From Winogradskyella pacifica (lineage in GTDB: Bacteria; Bacteroidota; Bacteroidia; Flavobacteriales; Flavobacteriaceae): a stretch of DNA of 64,000 bases. The stretch covers positions 186,001 through 250,000 of the forward strand of contig NZ_JABFDI010000004.1 of NCBI RefSeq assembly GCF_013403915.1, written 5' to 3'. The notes below the pieces were generated by a model. That model was not told the DNA's origin. It saw nothing but the letters and a program-made list of their open reading frames with translations, and made no database searches. Shown here in pieces: positions 9,237 through 19,334 of the stretch (positions are counted from its first letter, which is position 1; the number at the start of each line of letters is the position of its first letter). Made by a program: the position numbers and the translations under genes.

Positions 9237-10931
9237 CTAGAAAGTAGCCGTTAAACTAAGGTGTACTTTTGAATCCGATAATTTAAACTGTCTATTTTCT
9301 GTCTTTCCGCTAGAGTAATTTAAACGAAAAAGTCCGGCATTGGTCAGTAGGCCTAAACCAAATCCAAAACCAAAGAGTTTTTCTTTAGTGTCTGTAAGTT
9401 TGTTTTCAAAATATGCAGCATCTAAAACGGAATGTACATATAAACTAGTGCTGAGGCGATAGCGGTACTCTGTACTTAGAACGCCGTACAGATTGGCTAC
9501 TAAGCTGTTTTCTTCAAAGCCACGTATAGAATTGATACCACCAAAACGAAACAATTCATTATCTAAATAATTGTCAGAAGCTAATGTGGCACTGTTTATT
9601 CTGGTGTAAAAGCTATTTTTATTATTAAGATTGAAAATTTTATAGGTGTCTAATGTGAATACTGTTTGGTTTTCTTTTCCTAAATTATTGGTTCTACTTC
9701 CAAGTCCAGATGAAAAATCGAACCAGAAATTTATCGGAAATAAAGGGTCGTAGGACTGCGATTTTGTGTAATTATAATGAAGTGTGTAGTAATTGGATTT
9801 GTAATCGTTTAATATATCAGTATCATTTTCTAATAAATTAGTGGATGTAGTGGTGTTGATTCCAACTCCTACTTTGTGCTGAGCATTAATGAGGTAGTTA
9901 ATTTTAGCATATTGTTTAGCATTTAGAAACGTTGAATCTTTTCTAAAAATATTAAGACCAACTTGAAGTCCAATAGGGGAGCTAAATAAATAAGGTAAAT
10001 CGGCATCAACCATAAAGGTTTGTTGGTCTATTTCGTCACTTTTATATTGTAGATTTAGTGTTTCACCAAAATTCAGATTATTAATGAGTCTTAAATCTAA
10101 ATACCCATCAAATTCAATTTTATTGGTGTTTTCGTTGGTGCCAAAACCTAAGAAGCCATCAAAGCTATTCGTTTTTGTTTTCTCTACATATATATATAGT
10201 GTAGTAGAATCTTGAGTGAAAAGTACTTCGGGATCTTTTATTTTGGAAGCAAAGCGTAATTCATTTAATAACTCTACCTTTTCTTTTATCGCATTTAGGT
10301 TGAAGGATTTTCCAGTCTTCAATTTCATAAAATGTTTGAGATAAGATTTCGGGAACTTTTCGTAGCCTTTAATAATGATCTTGTCAATACGTCGTTTTTC
10401 GTTGGAAACAATTTTTAAATCTGCAAATAATAATTCGGGAGTCAACTTGGTAATATTTATAAGTTGTAACGTCGAAAACGGGTCACCTTGTTCGGCTATT
10501 CTAGAATTTAAGCTTTTTAGATAGGTTTCGAGTTCTGTTATTTTAAGTTCGAAGAAATGTTTGTCATTTGAATTGCTGTTTGATTTTAAAAGAGCAACGT
10601 TGAAACTCGAATCGTAATACACTCGGATTTTCTGTACTCGTTTCCCTAGTCTGAATTGCGCATTAAATAGTGTATCATTCTGTTTGCTTACGGTTTCAAT
10701 AGTGGTATTTATATAACCTTGCTTCGTTAGCTTTTCTTTTAATAGATTGATTTCTGATTGCAAGCCATTGTAGTTATTGAATTTTTTTAAATAACTTATA
10801 GAGTCAATAATTTTAGTTGAAGCTTCATTTTCGCCACTAATATTTAAATTAAGCGATTGAGCTATGCATTGATTTGAGAAAATCAGAAGTGAAGCAAAAA
10901 AAATAATTCGGCTAAAAAACTGCATTGGCAT
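9237..10931 (-). CDS. BamA/TamA-like (Omp85 superfamily) outer-membrane protein with POTRA domains
   Basis: A 564-residue protein with a signal peptide (IFFASLLIFSNQCIAQ), then POTRA-like repeats: LKEKLTKQGYINTTIETV near residues 65-82 and IKGYEKFPKSYLKHFMKLK near 188-206. A C-terminal barrel of ~300 residues contains the Omp85 signature FGGINSIRGFEEN, where the RGF motif of the L6 loop is conserved. Omp85 members insert or secrete proteins across the outer membrane. This one is shorter than BamA (about 800 residues) and is monocistronic, so it is more likely a TamA-like or surface-antigen (D15) paralogue than the essential BamA. The start is either Met1 (10931) or Met3 (10925). It is divergent from rpsL. 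Confidence 0.8.
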   Translation of the reverse strand: MPMQFFSRIIFFASLLIFSNQCIAQSLNLNISGENEASTKIIDSISYLKKFNNYNGLQSEINLLKEKLTKQGYINTTIETVSKQNDTLFNAQFRLGKRVQKIRVYYDSSFNVALLKSNSNSNDKHFFELKITELETYLKSLNSRIAEQGDPFSTLQLINITKLTPELLFADLKIVSNEKRRIDKIIIKGYEKFPKSYLKHFMKLKTGKSFNLNAIKEKVELLNELRFASKIKDPEVLFTQDSTTLYIYVEKTKTNSFDGFLGFGTNENTNKIEFDGYLDLRLINNLNFGETLNLQYKSDEIDQQTFMVDADLPYLFSSPIGLQVGLNIFRKDSTFLNAKQYAKINYLINAQHKVGVGINTTTSTNLLENDTDILNDYKSNYYTLHYNYTKSQSYDPLFPINFWFDFSSGLGSRTNNLGKENQTVFTLDTYKIFNLNNKNSFYTRINSATLASDNYLDNELFRFGGINSIRGFEENSLVANLYGVLSTEYRYRLSTSLYVHSVLDAAYFENKLTDTKEKLFGFGFGLGLLTNAGLFRLNYSSGKTENRQFKLSDSKVHLSLTATF

Positions 10932-11028
10932 TAAATGGAATAACTCATTATAGTAACGTAAAAATAGGGTATAATATATAGGACTTTAAAAAAAGTTTAT
11001 ATTTAATTTAAAAATTAGTTCACAACTG

Positions 11029-11059
11029 TTTGAATTATAGATATTAATTTATACCTTTG
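11029..11059 (+). promoter_or_regulatory. promoter of the rpsL-initiated ribosomal operon
   Basis: TTTG at 11029-11032 and TACCTTTG at 11052-11059 are separated by exactly 19 bases, the textbook arrangement of a Bacteroidota housekeeping promoter. The rpsL start codon is 45 bases downstream of the -7 box. This is the best promoter match in the window. Confidence 0.78.
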
Positions 11060-11103
11060 CAGCCCTCAAAAGTGAGGGTTAATAAAATTTTATATAGAAA
11101 TAT

Positions 11104-11478
11104 ATGCCAACAATTTCACAATTAGTACGAAAAGGAAGAGCCAAAATAACCAAGAAGAGTAAATCGGCTGCTTTAGATTCGTGTCCTCAAAGACGTGGTG
11201 TATGTACTCGTGTTTATACAACGACACCTAAAAAACCTAACTCAGCAATGCGTAAGGTGGCAAGGGTTCGTTTAACAAACGGAAACGAAGTAAATGCATA
11301 CATTGGTGGAGAAGGTCACAATTTACAAGAGCACTCGATAGTATTGGTTAGAGGTGGAAGGGTAAAAGATTTGCCAGGAGTTAGATATCACATCGTTCGT
11401 GGTGCTTTAGATACAGCAGGTGTATCAGGAAGGACACAACGTAGATCTAAGTATGGTGCAAAACGCCCTAAGAAGTAA
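11104..11478 (+). CDS. rpsL: 30S ribosomal protein S12
   Basis: 124 residues, the usual length. The family signatures [19 protein letters not shown] and [13 protein letters not shown] are both intact. S12 sits at the decoding centre. The two lysines whose changes give streptomycin resistance in other bacteria (the second K of TTPKKPNSA and the K of GRVKDLPG) are both unchanged, so the sequence gives no hint of that resistance. It is the first gene of the str block, 45 bases behind a strong promoter and 22 bases ahead of rpsG. Confidence 0.98.
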   Translation: MPTISQLVRKGRAKITKKSKSAALDSCPQRRGVCTRVYTTTPKKPNSAMRKVARVRLTNGNEVNAYIGGEGHNLQEHSIVLVRGGRVKDLPGVRYHIVRGALDTAGVSGRTQRRSKYGAKRPKK

Positions 11479-11500
11479 TTTAAAACTTTAAGAAGAAGAC

Positions 11501-11977
11501 ATGAGAAAAAGAGCAGCAAAAAAGAGACCGCTTTTACCAGATCCAAGATTTAACGATCAGTTAGTAACACGTTTTGTTAACATGATGATGTGGGATGGTA
11601 AGAAGTCTATCGCTTTTAAAGTATTCTATGATGCAATTGATATTGTTGAAGAGAAAAAGAATGATGACGAAAAAACAGCTTTAGAGATTTGGAAAGAAGC
11701 TTTATCTAACGTAATGCCTCACGTAGAAGTACGTAGTCGTCGTGTTGGTGGTGCTACATTTCAGATTCCAATGCAGATTCGTCCAGACCGTAAGGTTTCA
11801 ACTGCGATGAAATGGTTAATTAGCTTTTCACGTAAAAGAAACGAAAAATCTATGGCGCAACGTTTAGCAGCAGAAGTATTAGCTGCAGCTAAAGAAGAAG
11901 GAGCAGCTGTTAAGAAAAGAACAGATACTCATAAGATGGCAGAAGCAAATAAAGCATTCTCACACTTTAGATTTTAA
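11501..11977 (+). CDS. rpsG: 30S ribosomal protein S7
   Basis: 158 residues, full length. It starts [15 protein letters not shown] and contains the conserved [16 protein letters not shown] region that contacts the 16S 3' major domain and the RGG-like [14 protein letters not shown]7 nucleates assembly of the 30S head and in other bacteria acts as the autogenous repressor of the str operon. No obvious S7 site stands out in the 22-base gap before it. fusA begins three bases after its stop. Confidence 0.98.
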   Translation: MRKRAAKKRPLLPDPRFNDQLVTRFVNMMMWDGKKSIAFKVFYDAIDIVEEKKNDDEKTALEIWKEALSNVMPHVEVRSRRVGGATFQIPMQIRPDRKVSTAMKWLISFSRKRNEKSMAQRLAAEVLAAAKEEGAAVKKRTDTHKMAEANKAFSHFRF

Positions 11978-11980
11978 GAA

Positions 11981-14107
11981 ATGGCAAGAGATTTAAAACT
12001 TACAAGAAATATAGGGATTGCTGCTCACATTGATGCTGGTAAAACAACAACAACAGAGCGTATTCTTTTTTATACGGGAGTTTCACACAAAATTGGAGAA
12101 GTACATGATGGAGCTTCTACAATGGACTGGATGGAGCAAGAAGCAGAAAGAGGTATTACAATTACGTCTGCAGCAACAACTTGTGACTGGACATTTCCAA
12201 AAGAAAATGGTGAGCCAACAGCAGAAGCTCAAGATTACCATTTTAATATTATTGATACTCCAGGTCACGTAGATTTTACGGTAGAAGTTAACCGTTCATT
12301 ACGTGTGCTAGATGGTTTAGTGTTTTTGTTTAGTGCAGTTGATGGTGTTGAACCACAATCTGAAACAAACTGGAGACTAGCCGATAACTATAAAGTGCCA
12401 AGAATTGGTTTCGTTAATAAAATGGACCGTCAAGGCTCTGACTTTTTAGGAGTTTGTCAACAAGTAAAAGACATGTTGAAGTCTAACGCAGTGCCAATCG
12501 TTTTAAACATTGGTGATGAGGATGATTTCAAAGGTATCGTAGATTTAGTTAAGAATAGAGCTATTGTATGGCATGATGATAATTTCGGAGCTACATTCGA
12601 TGTTGTTGCTATTCCTGATTCAATGAAAGATGAAGTACGTAAATACCGTGCTATGTTAATTGAAGAAGTAGCTAGTTATGATGAAAATCTTCTAGAAAAA
12701 TTCATGGAGGATGAAGATTCTATTACAGAAGAAGAAGTGCATGCTGCACTTAGAGCTGCTGTAATGGATATGGCTATTATACCAATGGTATGTGGTTCTT
12801 CATTCAAAAATAAAGGTGTTCAGTTTTTATTAGATGCTGTTTGTCGTTACTTACCTTCTCCAATGGATAAAGAAGGTGTTGTTGGAATGAATCCTGATAC
12901 AGAAAAAGAAGAAATTCGTAAGCCAAGTGTAAACGAACCTTTTGCTGCTTTAGCATTTAAAATAGCAACAGATCCTTTCGTTGGTCGTTTAGCATTTTTC
13001 CGTGCTTATTCTGGTCGTTTAGATGCAGGTTCTTATGTGTTGAATAACCGTTCTGGTAAGAAAGAGCGTATTTCACGTATTTACCAAATGCACGCTAACA
13101 AGCAAAATGCAATTGACTTTATTGAGGCTGGAGATATTGGAGCTGCTGTTGGATTTAAATCTATCAAAACAGGAGATACACTTACAGATGAAAAACATCC
13201 AATTGTTTTAGAATCTATGGACTTCCCTGATCCAGTAATTGGTATCGCGGTTGAGCCTAAGACGAAGGCAGATGTTGATAAGTTAGGTATGGGATTAGCT
13301 AAGTTAGCTGAAGAAGATCCTACATTTACAGTGCGTTCAGATGAAGCTTCAGGTCAGACTATTATTTCTGGAATGGGAGAACTTCACTTAGATATTATTG
13401 TAGATCGTTTAAGAAGAGAATTTAAAGTTGAGGTTAACCAAGGTCAACCACAAGTTGAATATAAAGAGGCTATTACACAATCTGCTGATCATAGAGAAGT
13501 TTATAAGAAACAATCTGGTGGTCGTGGTAAATTTGCTGATATCGTATTTACGATTGAACCAGCAGACGAAGGTGTTGTAGGTCTTCAATTTGAATCTGTA
13601 ATTAAAGGTGGTAACGTTCCTAAGGAATTTATACCTTCAATTGAAAAAGGATTTAAAATGGCAATGCAAAATGGACCATTAGCTGGTTTTGAAGTAGACG
13701 CTATGAAAGTGACATTGAGAGATGGATCTTATCACGATGTCGATTCTGATCAGTTATCATTCGAATTAGCAGCGAAATTAGGATTTAAAAATTCTGCAAG
13801 AGCGGCTAAAGCGGTTATAATGGAGCCAATCATGAAACTTGAGGTGATTACACCAGAAGAAAACATGGGTGATATTGTAGGTGATTTAAACAGAAGAAGA
13901 GGACAGATGAGTAGTATGGGCGATAGAGCTGGTGCAAAAACTGTAAAAGCTACTGTACCATTATCAGAAATGTTTGGTTATGTAACTACATTGAGAACAT
14001 TGTCTTCAGGTAGAGCAACATCAACAATGGAATTTTCACATTATGCTGAAACTCCTTCTAATGTATCAGAAGAAGTAATTAAAGCAGCTAAAGGACTTGA
14101 ATCGTAA
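11981..14107 (+). CDS. fusA: translation elongation factor G
   Basis: A 708-residue GTPase driving ribosomal translocation. The G motifs are complete: [14 protein letters not shown] (P-loop), [11 protein letters not shown] (switch I), DTPGHVDFT (switch II) and NKMDRQG. Domains II-V follow, with [19 protein letters not shown] at the III/IV junction. Length and gene position (rpsG-fusA-rpsJ) mark it as the primary EF-G. As usual in Bacteroidota no tuf gene follows; fusA joins directly to rpsJ with 11 bases between. Confidence 0.98.
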   Translation: MARDLKLTRNIGIAAHIDAGKTTTTERILFYTGVSHKIGEVHDGASTMDWMEQEAERGITITSAATTCDWTFPKENGEPTAEAQDYHFNIIDTPGHVDFTVEVNRSLRVLDGLVFLFSAVDGVEPQSETNWRLADNYKVPRIGFVNKMDRQGSDFLGVCQQVKDMLKSNAVPIVLNIGDEDDFKGIVDLVKNRAIVWHDDNFGATFDVVAIPDSMKDEVRKYRAMLIEEVASYDENLLEKFMEDEDSITEEEVHAALRAAVMDMAIIPMVCGSSFKNKGVQFLLDAVCRYLPSPMDKEGVVGMNPDTEKEEIRKPSVNEPFAALAFKIATDPFVGRLAFFRAYSGRLDAGSYVLNNRSGKKERISRIYQMHANKQNAIDFIEAGDIGAAVGFKSIKTGDTLTDEKHPIVLESMDFPDPVIGIAVEPKTKADVDKLGMGLAKLAEEDPTFTVRSDEASGQTIISGMGELHLDIIVDRLRREFKVEVNQGQPQVEYKEAITQSADHREVYKKQSGGRGKFADIVFTIEPADEGVVGLQFESVIKGGNVPKEFIPSIEKGFKMAMQNGPLAGFEVDAMKVTLRDGSYHDVDSDQLSFELAAKLGFKNSARAAKAVIMEPIMKLEVITPEENMGDIVGDLNRRRGQMSSMGDRAGAKTVKATVPLSEMFGYVTTLRTLSSGRATSTMEFSHYAETPSNVSEEVIKAAKGLES

Positions 14108-14118
14108 ATCTTAATAAA

Positions 14119-14424
14119 ATGAGTCAAAAAATCAGAATAAAATTAAAATCTTACGATCACAATTTAGTAGACAAGTCTGCTGATAAGATTGTAAAAACAG
14201 TAAAAAGTACAGGTGCAGTAGTAACAGGACCAATTCCATTACCAACACACAAGAAAATTTTCACTGTATTACGTTCACCACACGTAAATAAGAAATCTAG
14301 AGAACAATTTCAATTAAGCTCTTACAAGCGTTTATTAGATATTTACTCTTCATCTTCTAAAACAATTGATGCTTTAATGAAACTTGAATTGCCAAGTGGA
14401 GTAGAAGTTGAGATCAAAGTGTAA
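14119..14424 (+). CDS. rpsJ: 30S ribosomal protein S10
   Basis: 101 residues, normal length. The signatures are [35 protein letters not shown] and the 16S-contacting YKRLLDIY. S10 also serves as NusE in antitermination complexes. In many bacteria S10 heads its own operon with an upstream leader; here it follows fusA closely, and the structured spacer lies after it, ahead of rplC. Confidence 0.98.
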   Translation: MSQKIRIKLKSYDHNLVDKSADKIVKTVKSTGAVVTGPIPLPTHKKIFTVLRSPHVNKKSREQFQLSSYKRLLDIYSSSSKTIDALMKLELPSGVEVEIKV

Positions 14425-14480
14425 TTACACATTAACATGTCCTAAGCTGCGAGCGAAGGAAAAACGGTAAAAATACAATT

Positions 14481-14515
14481 CAAGGCTGAAACGTATTTTC
14501 GGCCTTGTATTTTAT
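14481..14515 (+). promoter_or_regulatory. attenuator-like hairpin in the rpsJ-rplC spacer
   Basis: The arm CAAGGCTGAAA (14481-14491) pairs over its whole length with TTTCGGCCTTG (14497-14507), with one U-G wobble, around a five-base loop, and is followed by TATTTTATAT. It has the form of an intrinsic terminator or attenuator, yet lies in the middle of the ribosomal cluster 85 bases ahead of rplC. A full stop here would silence downstream genes, so partial or regulated termination is more likely. Regulation is inferred. Confidence 0.6.
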
Positions 14516-14521
14516 ATACGC

Positions 14522-14584
14522 ATGGACAATTTGCGAGTTGTCCCAAAAAACAAACAAAAAATGGCAAGTCGCAAATTGTCATAA
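14522..14584 (+). promoter_or_regulatory. long inverted repeat containing a 20-codon open frame, just upstream of rplC
   Basis: GACAATTTGCGA (14525-14536) and TCGCAAATTGTC (14569-14580) are perfect 12-base complements enclosing an A-rich 32-base loop; TTG/CAA pairs extend the stem past one mismatch. The same segment is an uninterrupted 20-codon frame from ATG 14522 to TAA 14582 (MDNLRVVPKNKQKMASRKLS). The hairpin is clear; whether the peptide is made, and whether this is an rplC leader, is unknown. Confidence 0.55.
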
Positions 14585-14599
14585 TAAAAACTAAAAATT

Positions 14600-15217
14600 A
14601 TGTCTGGGTTAATTGGAAAAAAAATCGGTATGACCAGCATTTTCGATGAAAATGGGAAGAACATTCCTTGTACAGTAATCGAAGCTGGACCATGTATCGT
14701 TACCCAAGTCAGAACTGAAGAAGTGGATGGTTATTCAGCCCTTCAATTAGGTTTCGATGACGCGACAGAAAAAAGCGCTACTAAAGCTGACTTAGGTCAT
14801 GCTAAAAAAGCGGGTACTTCTGTAAAACGCAAAGTTGTTGAATTCAAAGGTTTTGATTCGGAGTACAAATTAGGTGATGCAATCACTGTTGAGCAATTTA
14901 TTGAAGGAGAATTTGTGGATGTCGCAGGAACTTCTAAAGGTAAAGGTTTTCAGGGTGTTGTAAAACGTCACGGTTTTGGTGGTGTAGGTCAAGCAACGCA
15001 TGGTCAACATAACCGTTTAAGAGCTCCAGGTTCTATTGGTGCAGCTTCTTATCCTGCGAGAGTATTCAAAGGAATGAAGATGGCAGGTAGAATGGGTGGT
15101 GACACAGTTAAAGTTCAAAATTTAAGAGTTTACAAAGTAGTTCCTGAAAAGAACTTACTAGTGGTAAAAGGATGTGTTCCTGGTCACAAGAATTCTTATG
15201 TAATCATTGAGAAATAA
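14600..15217 (+). CDS. rplC: 50S ribosomal protein L3
   Basis: 205 residues. It starts [17 protein letters not shown] and carries the signature [13 protein letters not shown] and the tip region ([17 protein letters not shown]) that reaches toward the peptidyl-transferase centre. L3 is a primary 23S assembly protein. It follows the structured spacer at 14425-14599 and its last base (of TAA) overlaps the first base of the rplD ATG, so the two are translationally coupled. Confidence 0.98.
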   Translation: MSGLIGKKIGMTSIFDENGKNIPCTVIEAGPCIVTQVRTEEVDGYSALQLGFDDATEKSATKADLGHAKKAGTSVKRKVVEFKGFDSEYKLGDAITVEQFIEGEFVDVAGTSKGKGFQGVVKRHGFGGVGQATHGQHNRLRAPGSIGAASYPARVFKGMKMAGRMGGDTVKVQNLRVYKVVPEKNLLVVKGCVPGHKNSYVIIEK

Positions 15218-15846
15218 TGAAGATAGCAGTTTTAGATATAAACGGAAAAGATACGGGTAGACAAGCTGAGCTTTCTAAAGACGTATTCGCTATAGAGCCT
15301 AATAATCACGCTGTCTATTTAGATGTTAAGCAATTCTTAGCAAATCAAAGACAAGGGACGCATAAGGCAAAAGAAAGAGCAGAGATCTCTGGAAGTACAC
15401 GTAAGATAAAGAAACAGAAAGGTACTGGTACTGCGAGAGCAGGTAGTATTAAGTCTGGTGTATTTAGAGGTGGTGGTCGTATGTTTGGTCCTAGACCAAG
15501 AAATTATGGTTTTAAGTTAAACAAAAACCTTAAGCGATTAGCACGTAGATCTGCATTAAGTATTAAAGCAAATGATAAGTCAATTTTAGTCTTGGAAGAT
15601 TTCAGTTTTGAAGCACCAAAGACTAAAAATTTCCTGAATGTTTTAAAGGCTTTAGAGGTTGAAAACAAAAAATCTCTTATTGTGTTGGGTGGTACAAATA
15701 ATAATGTATATTTGTCCTCACGCAATTTTAAAGGCTCTGAAGTTATAACAGCTTCAGAATTAAGTACTTATAAAATTATGAATGCTAATAAAGTAATTCT
15801 AATTGAAAGTGCTTTAGAAGGAATTGAATCGAATTTAAGTAAATAG
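15217..15846 (+). CDS. rplD: 50S ribosomal protein L4
   Basis: 209 residues. The long tunnel-lining loop is present (KKQKGTGTARAGSIKSGVFR, then GGGRMFGPRPRNYGFKLN). L4 shapes the exit tunnel. In gamma-proteobacteria it represses its own operon through the S10 leader; if a similar loop exists here, the hairpins in the rpsJ-rplC spacer are the obvious place to look. It overlaps rplC by one base and is followed by rplW after five bases. Confidence 0.98.
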   Translation: MKIAVLDINGKDTGRQAELSKDVFAIEPNNHAVYLDVKQFLANQRQGTHKAKERAEISGSTRKIKKQKGTGTARAGSIKSGVFRGGGRMFGPRPRNYGFKLNKNLKRLARRSALSIKANDKSILVLEDFSFEAPKTKNFLNVLKALEVENKKSLIVLGGTNNNVYLSSRNFKGSEVITASELSTYKIMNANKVILIESALEGIESNLSK

Positions 15847-15851
15847 AACAG

Positions 15852-16142
15852 ATGAGTATCTTAAGAAAACCTATAATCACAGAAAAGGCAACGAAACAAA
15901 GTGAGTTGTTTAATGCATATGCATTTGAAGTGAACACTAAGGCGAACAAGGTAGAAATCAAAAAAGCAGTGGAAGCTGCTTATGGAGTTTCTGTTGAAAA
16001 AGTTCGTACAATAAATGTCCGTCCAGATCGTAAGACCAAGTTTACAAAAACTGGTGTTCAGCATGGTAAAACAAATGCTATTAAAAAAGCAATTGTACAA
16101 CTGGCGGAAGGTGAAACAATAGATTTATACACTAACATGTAA
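15852..16142 (+). CDS. rplW: 50S ribosomal protein L23
   Basis: 96 residues, the common length. It starts MSILRKPIITEKATKQSE and contains the conserved EIKKAVEAAYGVSVEKVRTI. L23 lies at the tunnel exit and docks trigger factor and SRP; the ffh gene for SRP begins at the far end of this window. It is placed between rplD and rplB as in nearly all bacteria. Confidence 0.98.
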   Translation: MSILRKPIITEKATKQSELFNAYAFEVNTKANKVEIKKAVEAAYGVSVEKVRTINVRPDRKTKFTKTGVQHGKTNAIKKAIVQLAEGETIDLYTNM

Positions 16143-16154
16143 TTTTAGACATTA

Positions 16155-16982
16155 ATGTCAGTAAGAAAATTAAAACCGATCACATCAGGTCAGCGATTTA
16201 GAGTAGTAAATGGATTTGACGCCATTACTACTGATAAGCCGGAGAAAAGCTTGCTTGCTCCGAAAAAGAGATCTGGTGGTAGAAACAGTCAAGGAAAAAT
16301 GACAATTCGCCAAGTAGGTGGAGGTCATAAGAAAAGGTATCGTATTATCGATTTCAAACGTAACAAAGCTGGGGTTCCTGGTGAAGTTAAGTCTATTGAA
16401 TACGATCCAAACAGAACAGCATTTATTGCGCTATTAAACTACCAAGATGGTGAGAAACGTTACGTTATCGCTCAAAATGGTTTACAAGTAGGGCAAAATA
16501 TAGTGTCTGGTGAAACAGGTGTAGCTCCAGAAATTGGAAATGCAATGCCTTTAAGTGAAATACCATTAGGAACAATTATTTCTTGTATTGAGTTACGTCC
16601 TGGACAAGGTGCTGTAATGGCTCGTAGTGCTGGTGCATTTGCTCAGTTAATGGCAAGAGGTGATAAATTTGCTACAGTAAAGTTACCGTCTGGTGAAACT
16701 AGAATGATTCTAGTAACATGTATGGCTACTATTGGTGCGATTTCAAATTCAGATCATCAATTACTAGTATCTGGTAAAGCAGGTAGAAGTAGATGGTTAG
16801 GAAGACGTCCAAGAGTAAGACCAGTAGTGATGAACCCAGTCGATCACCCAATGGGTGGTGGTGAAGGTAAATCTTCAGGTGGTCATCCAAGGTCTAGAAA
16901 CGGTATTCCTGCTAAAGGATTTAGAACACGTTCTAAGACAAAGGCGAGTAATAAGTATATTGTAGAACGTAGAAAGAAATAA
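16155..16982 (+). CDS. rplB: 50S ribosomal protein L2
   Basis: 275 residues, full length. It contains the RNA-binding domain ([20 protein letters not shown]) and the C-terminal signature [18 protein letters not shown]; the His within it is conserved and has been linked to subunit joining and peptidyl transfer. Twelve bases separate it from rplW and ten from rpsS. Confidence 0.98.
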   Translation: MSVRKLKPITSGQRFRVVNGFDAITTDKPEKSLLAPKKRSGGRNSQGKMTIRQVGGGHKKRYRIIDFKRNKAGVPGEVKSIEYDPNRTAFIALLNYQDGEKRYVIAQNGLQVGQNIVSGETGVAPEIGNAMPLSEIPLGTIISCIELRPGQGAVMARSAGAFAQLMARGDKFATVKLPSGETRMILVTCMATIGAISNSDHQLLVSGKAGRSRWLGRRPRVRPVVMNPVDHPMGGGEGKSSGGHPRSRNGIPAKGFRTRSKTKASNKYIVERRKK

Positions 16983-16992
16983 TTAAGATAGT

Positions 16993-17271
16993 ATGGCACG
17001 TTCATTAAAAAAAGGACCTTATATCCACTATAAATTAGATAAGAAAGTTGCAGAAAATGTAGCTTCAAACAAAAAGACGGTAATCAAAACTTGGTCTAGG
17101 GCTTCAATGATTTCTCCGGATTTCGTTGGACAAACTATAGCAGTTCACAATGGTCGTCAATTTGTTCCAGTATTTGTTACTGAAAATATGGTAGGTCATA
17201 AATTAGGAGAATTTTCACCAACAAGATCTTTTAGAGGTCATGCAGGTGCTAAGAATAAAGGTAAAAAATAA
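16993..17271 (+). CDS. rpsS: 30S ribosomal protein S19
   Basis: 92 residues. It starts [15 protein letters not shown] and contains the signatures [15 protein letters not shown] and [16 protein letters not shown]19 binds the 30S head with S13 and contacts the A-site finger. Normal position between rplB and rplV, with five bases before the next start. Confidence 0.98.
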   Translation: MARSLKKGPYIHYKLDKKVAENVASNKKTVIKTWSRASMISPDFVGQTIAVHNGRQFVPVFVTENMVGHKLGEFSPTRSFRGHAGAKNKGKK

Positions 17272-17276
17272 GAATC

Positions 17277-17684
17277 ATGGGAAGTCGTAAAAAACAAATG
17301 GCGGAAGCTATTAAAGCCGAGAAAAAGCAGGTTGCTTTTGCAAAGCTAAATAACTGTCCTACATCTCCAAGAAAAATGCGTTTAGTTGCGGATTTAGTAA
17401 GAGGAGAAAAGGCAGAGAAAGCTCTTCAGATTCTTAGATTTAGTCAAAAAGAAGCATCACGTCGTTTAGAGAAACTTGTAATGTCTGCTATTGCAAACTG
17501 GCAAGCTAAAAACGAAGATGCTGATGTTGAAGAAGCTAAATTGTTTATCAAAGAAATTAGAGTAGATGGTGGTTCTATGTTAAAGAGATTGCGTCCAGCA
17601 CCTCAAGGTAGAGCACACAGAATTAGAAAGAGATCTAATCACGTAACAGTGGTTGTAGATGCAATAAATAAAACACAAAGCTAA
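17277..17684 (+). CDS. rplV: 50S ribosomal protein L22
   Basis: 135 residues. The body contains [17 protein letters not shown] and the beta-hairpin that lines the exit tunnel ([20 protein letters not shown]) followed by SNHVTVVV. The hairpin tip, where deletions give macrolide resistance in other bacteria, looks complete. The protein has a Lys-rich N-terminal extension of ~18 residues ([18 protein letters not shown]) beyond the E. coli start. Confidence 0.97.
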   Translation: MGSRKKQMAEAIKAEKKQVAFAKLNNCPTSPRKMRLVADLVRGEKAEKALQILRFSQKEASRRLEKLVMSAIANWQAKNEDADVEEAKLFIKEIRVDGGSMLKRLRPAPQGRAHRIRKRSNHVTVVVDAINKTQS

Positions 17685-17693
17685 GATAGAGAT

Positions 17694-18413
17694 ATGGGAC
17701 AAAAGACAAATCCAATCGGAAATCGCTTAGGAATTATCAGAGGATGGGAGTCTAACTGGTACGGAGGAAACGATTATGGTGATAAACTTGCCGAAGACGA
17801 TAAGATTAGAAAATACGTTCACGCGCGTTTATCTAAAGCTAGTGTAAGTAGAGTAATTATTGAGCGTACGCTTAAACTTGTAACCGTTACTATCACTACT
17901 GCTAGACCTGGTATTATTATCGGTAAAGGTGGCCAAGAGGTAGATAAGTTAAAAGAAGAGCTTAAGAAAATTACTGGCAAAGAAGTTCAATTGAACATCT
18001 TTGAAATTAAAAGACCTGAACTAGATGCATTTTTAGTAGCAGCAAGTGTTGCTCGTCAAATTGAAAGTCGAATTTCATACAGACGTGCAATAAAGATGGC
18101 TATCGCCGCTGCCATACGTATGAATGCTGAAGGAATTAAAATTCAGATTAGTGGTCGTTTGAATGGTGCTGAAATGGCGCGTTCTGAACACTATAAAGAA
18201 GGACGTATTCCTTTGTCTACTTTTAGAGCTGATATTGATTATGCTTTAGTAGAAGCACATACTACTTATGGTAGATTGGGCATCAAAGTTTGGATAATGA
18301 AAGGCGAAGTATATGGGAAAAGAGAACTTTCTCCATTAGTCGGTTTATCTAAACAACAAAAAGGTAAAGGTGGACGTGGTGGAAACAAGAACCAATCTCG
18401 TCGTAGAAAGTAA
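17694..18413 (+). CDS. rpsC: 30S ribosomal protein S3
   Basis: 239 residues. It starts [19 protein letters not shown] type-2 KH domain with [10 protein letters not shown] (residues ~79-88) and the C-terminal domain [17 protein letters not shown] are intact, and the protein ends in a basic Gly-rich tail. S3 lines the mRNA entry channel and contributes to ribosomal helicase activity. Confidence 0.98.
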   Translation: MGQKTNPIGNRLGIIRGWESNWYGGNDYGDKLAEDDKIRKYVHARLSKASVSRVIIERTLKLVTVTITTARPGIIIGKGGQEVDKLKEELKKITGKEVQLNIFEIKRPELDAFLVAASVARQIESRISYRRAIKMAIAAAIRMNAEGIKIQISGRLNGAEMARSEHYKEGRIPLSTFRADIDYALVEAHTTYGRLGIKVWIMKGEVYGKRELSPLVGLSKQQKGKGGRGGNKNQSRRRK

Positions 18414-18433
18414 TTTTTTAAAGAAAAGACAAA

Positions 18434-18853
18434 ATGTTACAGCCTAAAAGAACAAAATTTCGTAAGCAGCAAAAAGGACGTATGAAAGGAAATGCGGGAA
18501 GAGGTCATTTGTTATCAAATGGAACTTTCGGTATTAAATCATTAGAATCAACTTTTATTACTGCACGTCAAATAGAAGCAGCGCGTATTGCAGCTACTCG
18601 TTACATGAAAAGAGAAGGGTCATTATGGATTAAAATTTTTCCAGACAAGCCTATCACAAAGAAACCTCTTGAAGTACGTATGGGTAAAGGTAAAGGTGCC
18701 GTTGAATATTGGGCAGCAGTTGTAAGACCAGGACGTATGTTATTTGAAATAAGCGGTGTGCCATTAGAAACAGCTCAAGAAGCGCTTCGATTGGCAGCAC
18801 AGAAACTTCCTGTAAAAACTAAGTTTATCATAGCTAGAGATTACGAAGCTTAA
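18434..18853 (+). CDS. rplP: 50S ribosomal protein L16
   Basis: 139 residues. It starts [19 protein letters not shown] and contains [18 protein letters not shown] and [18 protein letters not shown], the segments that contact the A-site region of the 23S rRNA. Standard position after rpsC. Confidence 0.98.
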   Translation: MLQPKRTKFRKQQKGRMKGNAGRGHLLSNGTFGIKSLESTFITARQIEAARIAATRYMKREGSLWIKIFPDKPITKKPLEVRMGKGKGAVEYWAAVVRPGRMLFEISGVPLETAQEALRLAAQKLPVKTKFIIARDYEA

Positions 18854-18865
18854 TAGAAAGATATT

Positions 18866-19057
18866 ATGAAGCAATCAGAAATTAAACAGCTTTCAATAGC
18901 TGAGTTACAAGAGAAACTTAGTGAATCTAAGAAGAGTTATACGGACCTGAAAATGGCTCATACAATTTCTCCTTTAGATAACCCAATTCAGTTACGAGTT
19001 GCTCGTCGCACAGTAGCTAGAGTAGCAACAGAATTAACTAATAGAGACGTACAATAA
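18866..19057 (+). CDS. rpmC: 50S ribosomal protein L29
   Basis: 63 residues, a two-helix protein at the tunnel exit next to L23. It starts MKQSEIKQLSIAELQEKL and ends with RVARRTVARVATELTNRD. Position between rplP and rpsQ is conserved across bacteria. Confidence 0.97.
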   Translation: MKQSEIKQLSIAELQEKLSESKKSYTDLKMAHTISPLDNPIQLRVARRTVARVATELTNRDVQ

Positions 19058-19074
19058 TTGTATTCTGCTGAAAG

Positions 19075-19332
19075 ATGGAAAAAAGAAACTTAAGAAAAGA
19101 ACGTATAGGGATCGTAACTAGTAACAAAATGGAGAAATCTATTGTTGTTTCAGAAGTTAAGAAGGTAAAACACCCTATGTATGGAAAATTCGTGTTAAAG
19201 ACTAAGAAATATGTCGCACACGATGAGACAAACGACTGCAACGAAGGAGATACAGTAAAGATCATGGAAACACGACCTTTAAGTAAATCTAAATGTTGGA
19301 GATTAGTAGAAATAATTGAAAGAGCGAAGTAA
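19075..19332 (+). CDS. rpsQ: 30S ribosomal protein S17
   Basis: 85 residues, OB-fold. It contains [19 protein letters not shown] and the signature [21 protein letters not shown]17 is a primary 16S-binding protein at the base of the 5' domain. The rplN start is two bases past its stop. Confidence 0.98.
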   Translation: MEKRNLRKERIGIVTSNKMEKSIVVSEVKKVKHPMYGKFVLKTKKYVAHDETNDCNEGDTVKIMETRPLSKSKCWRLVEIIERAK

Positions 19333-19334
19333 TT

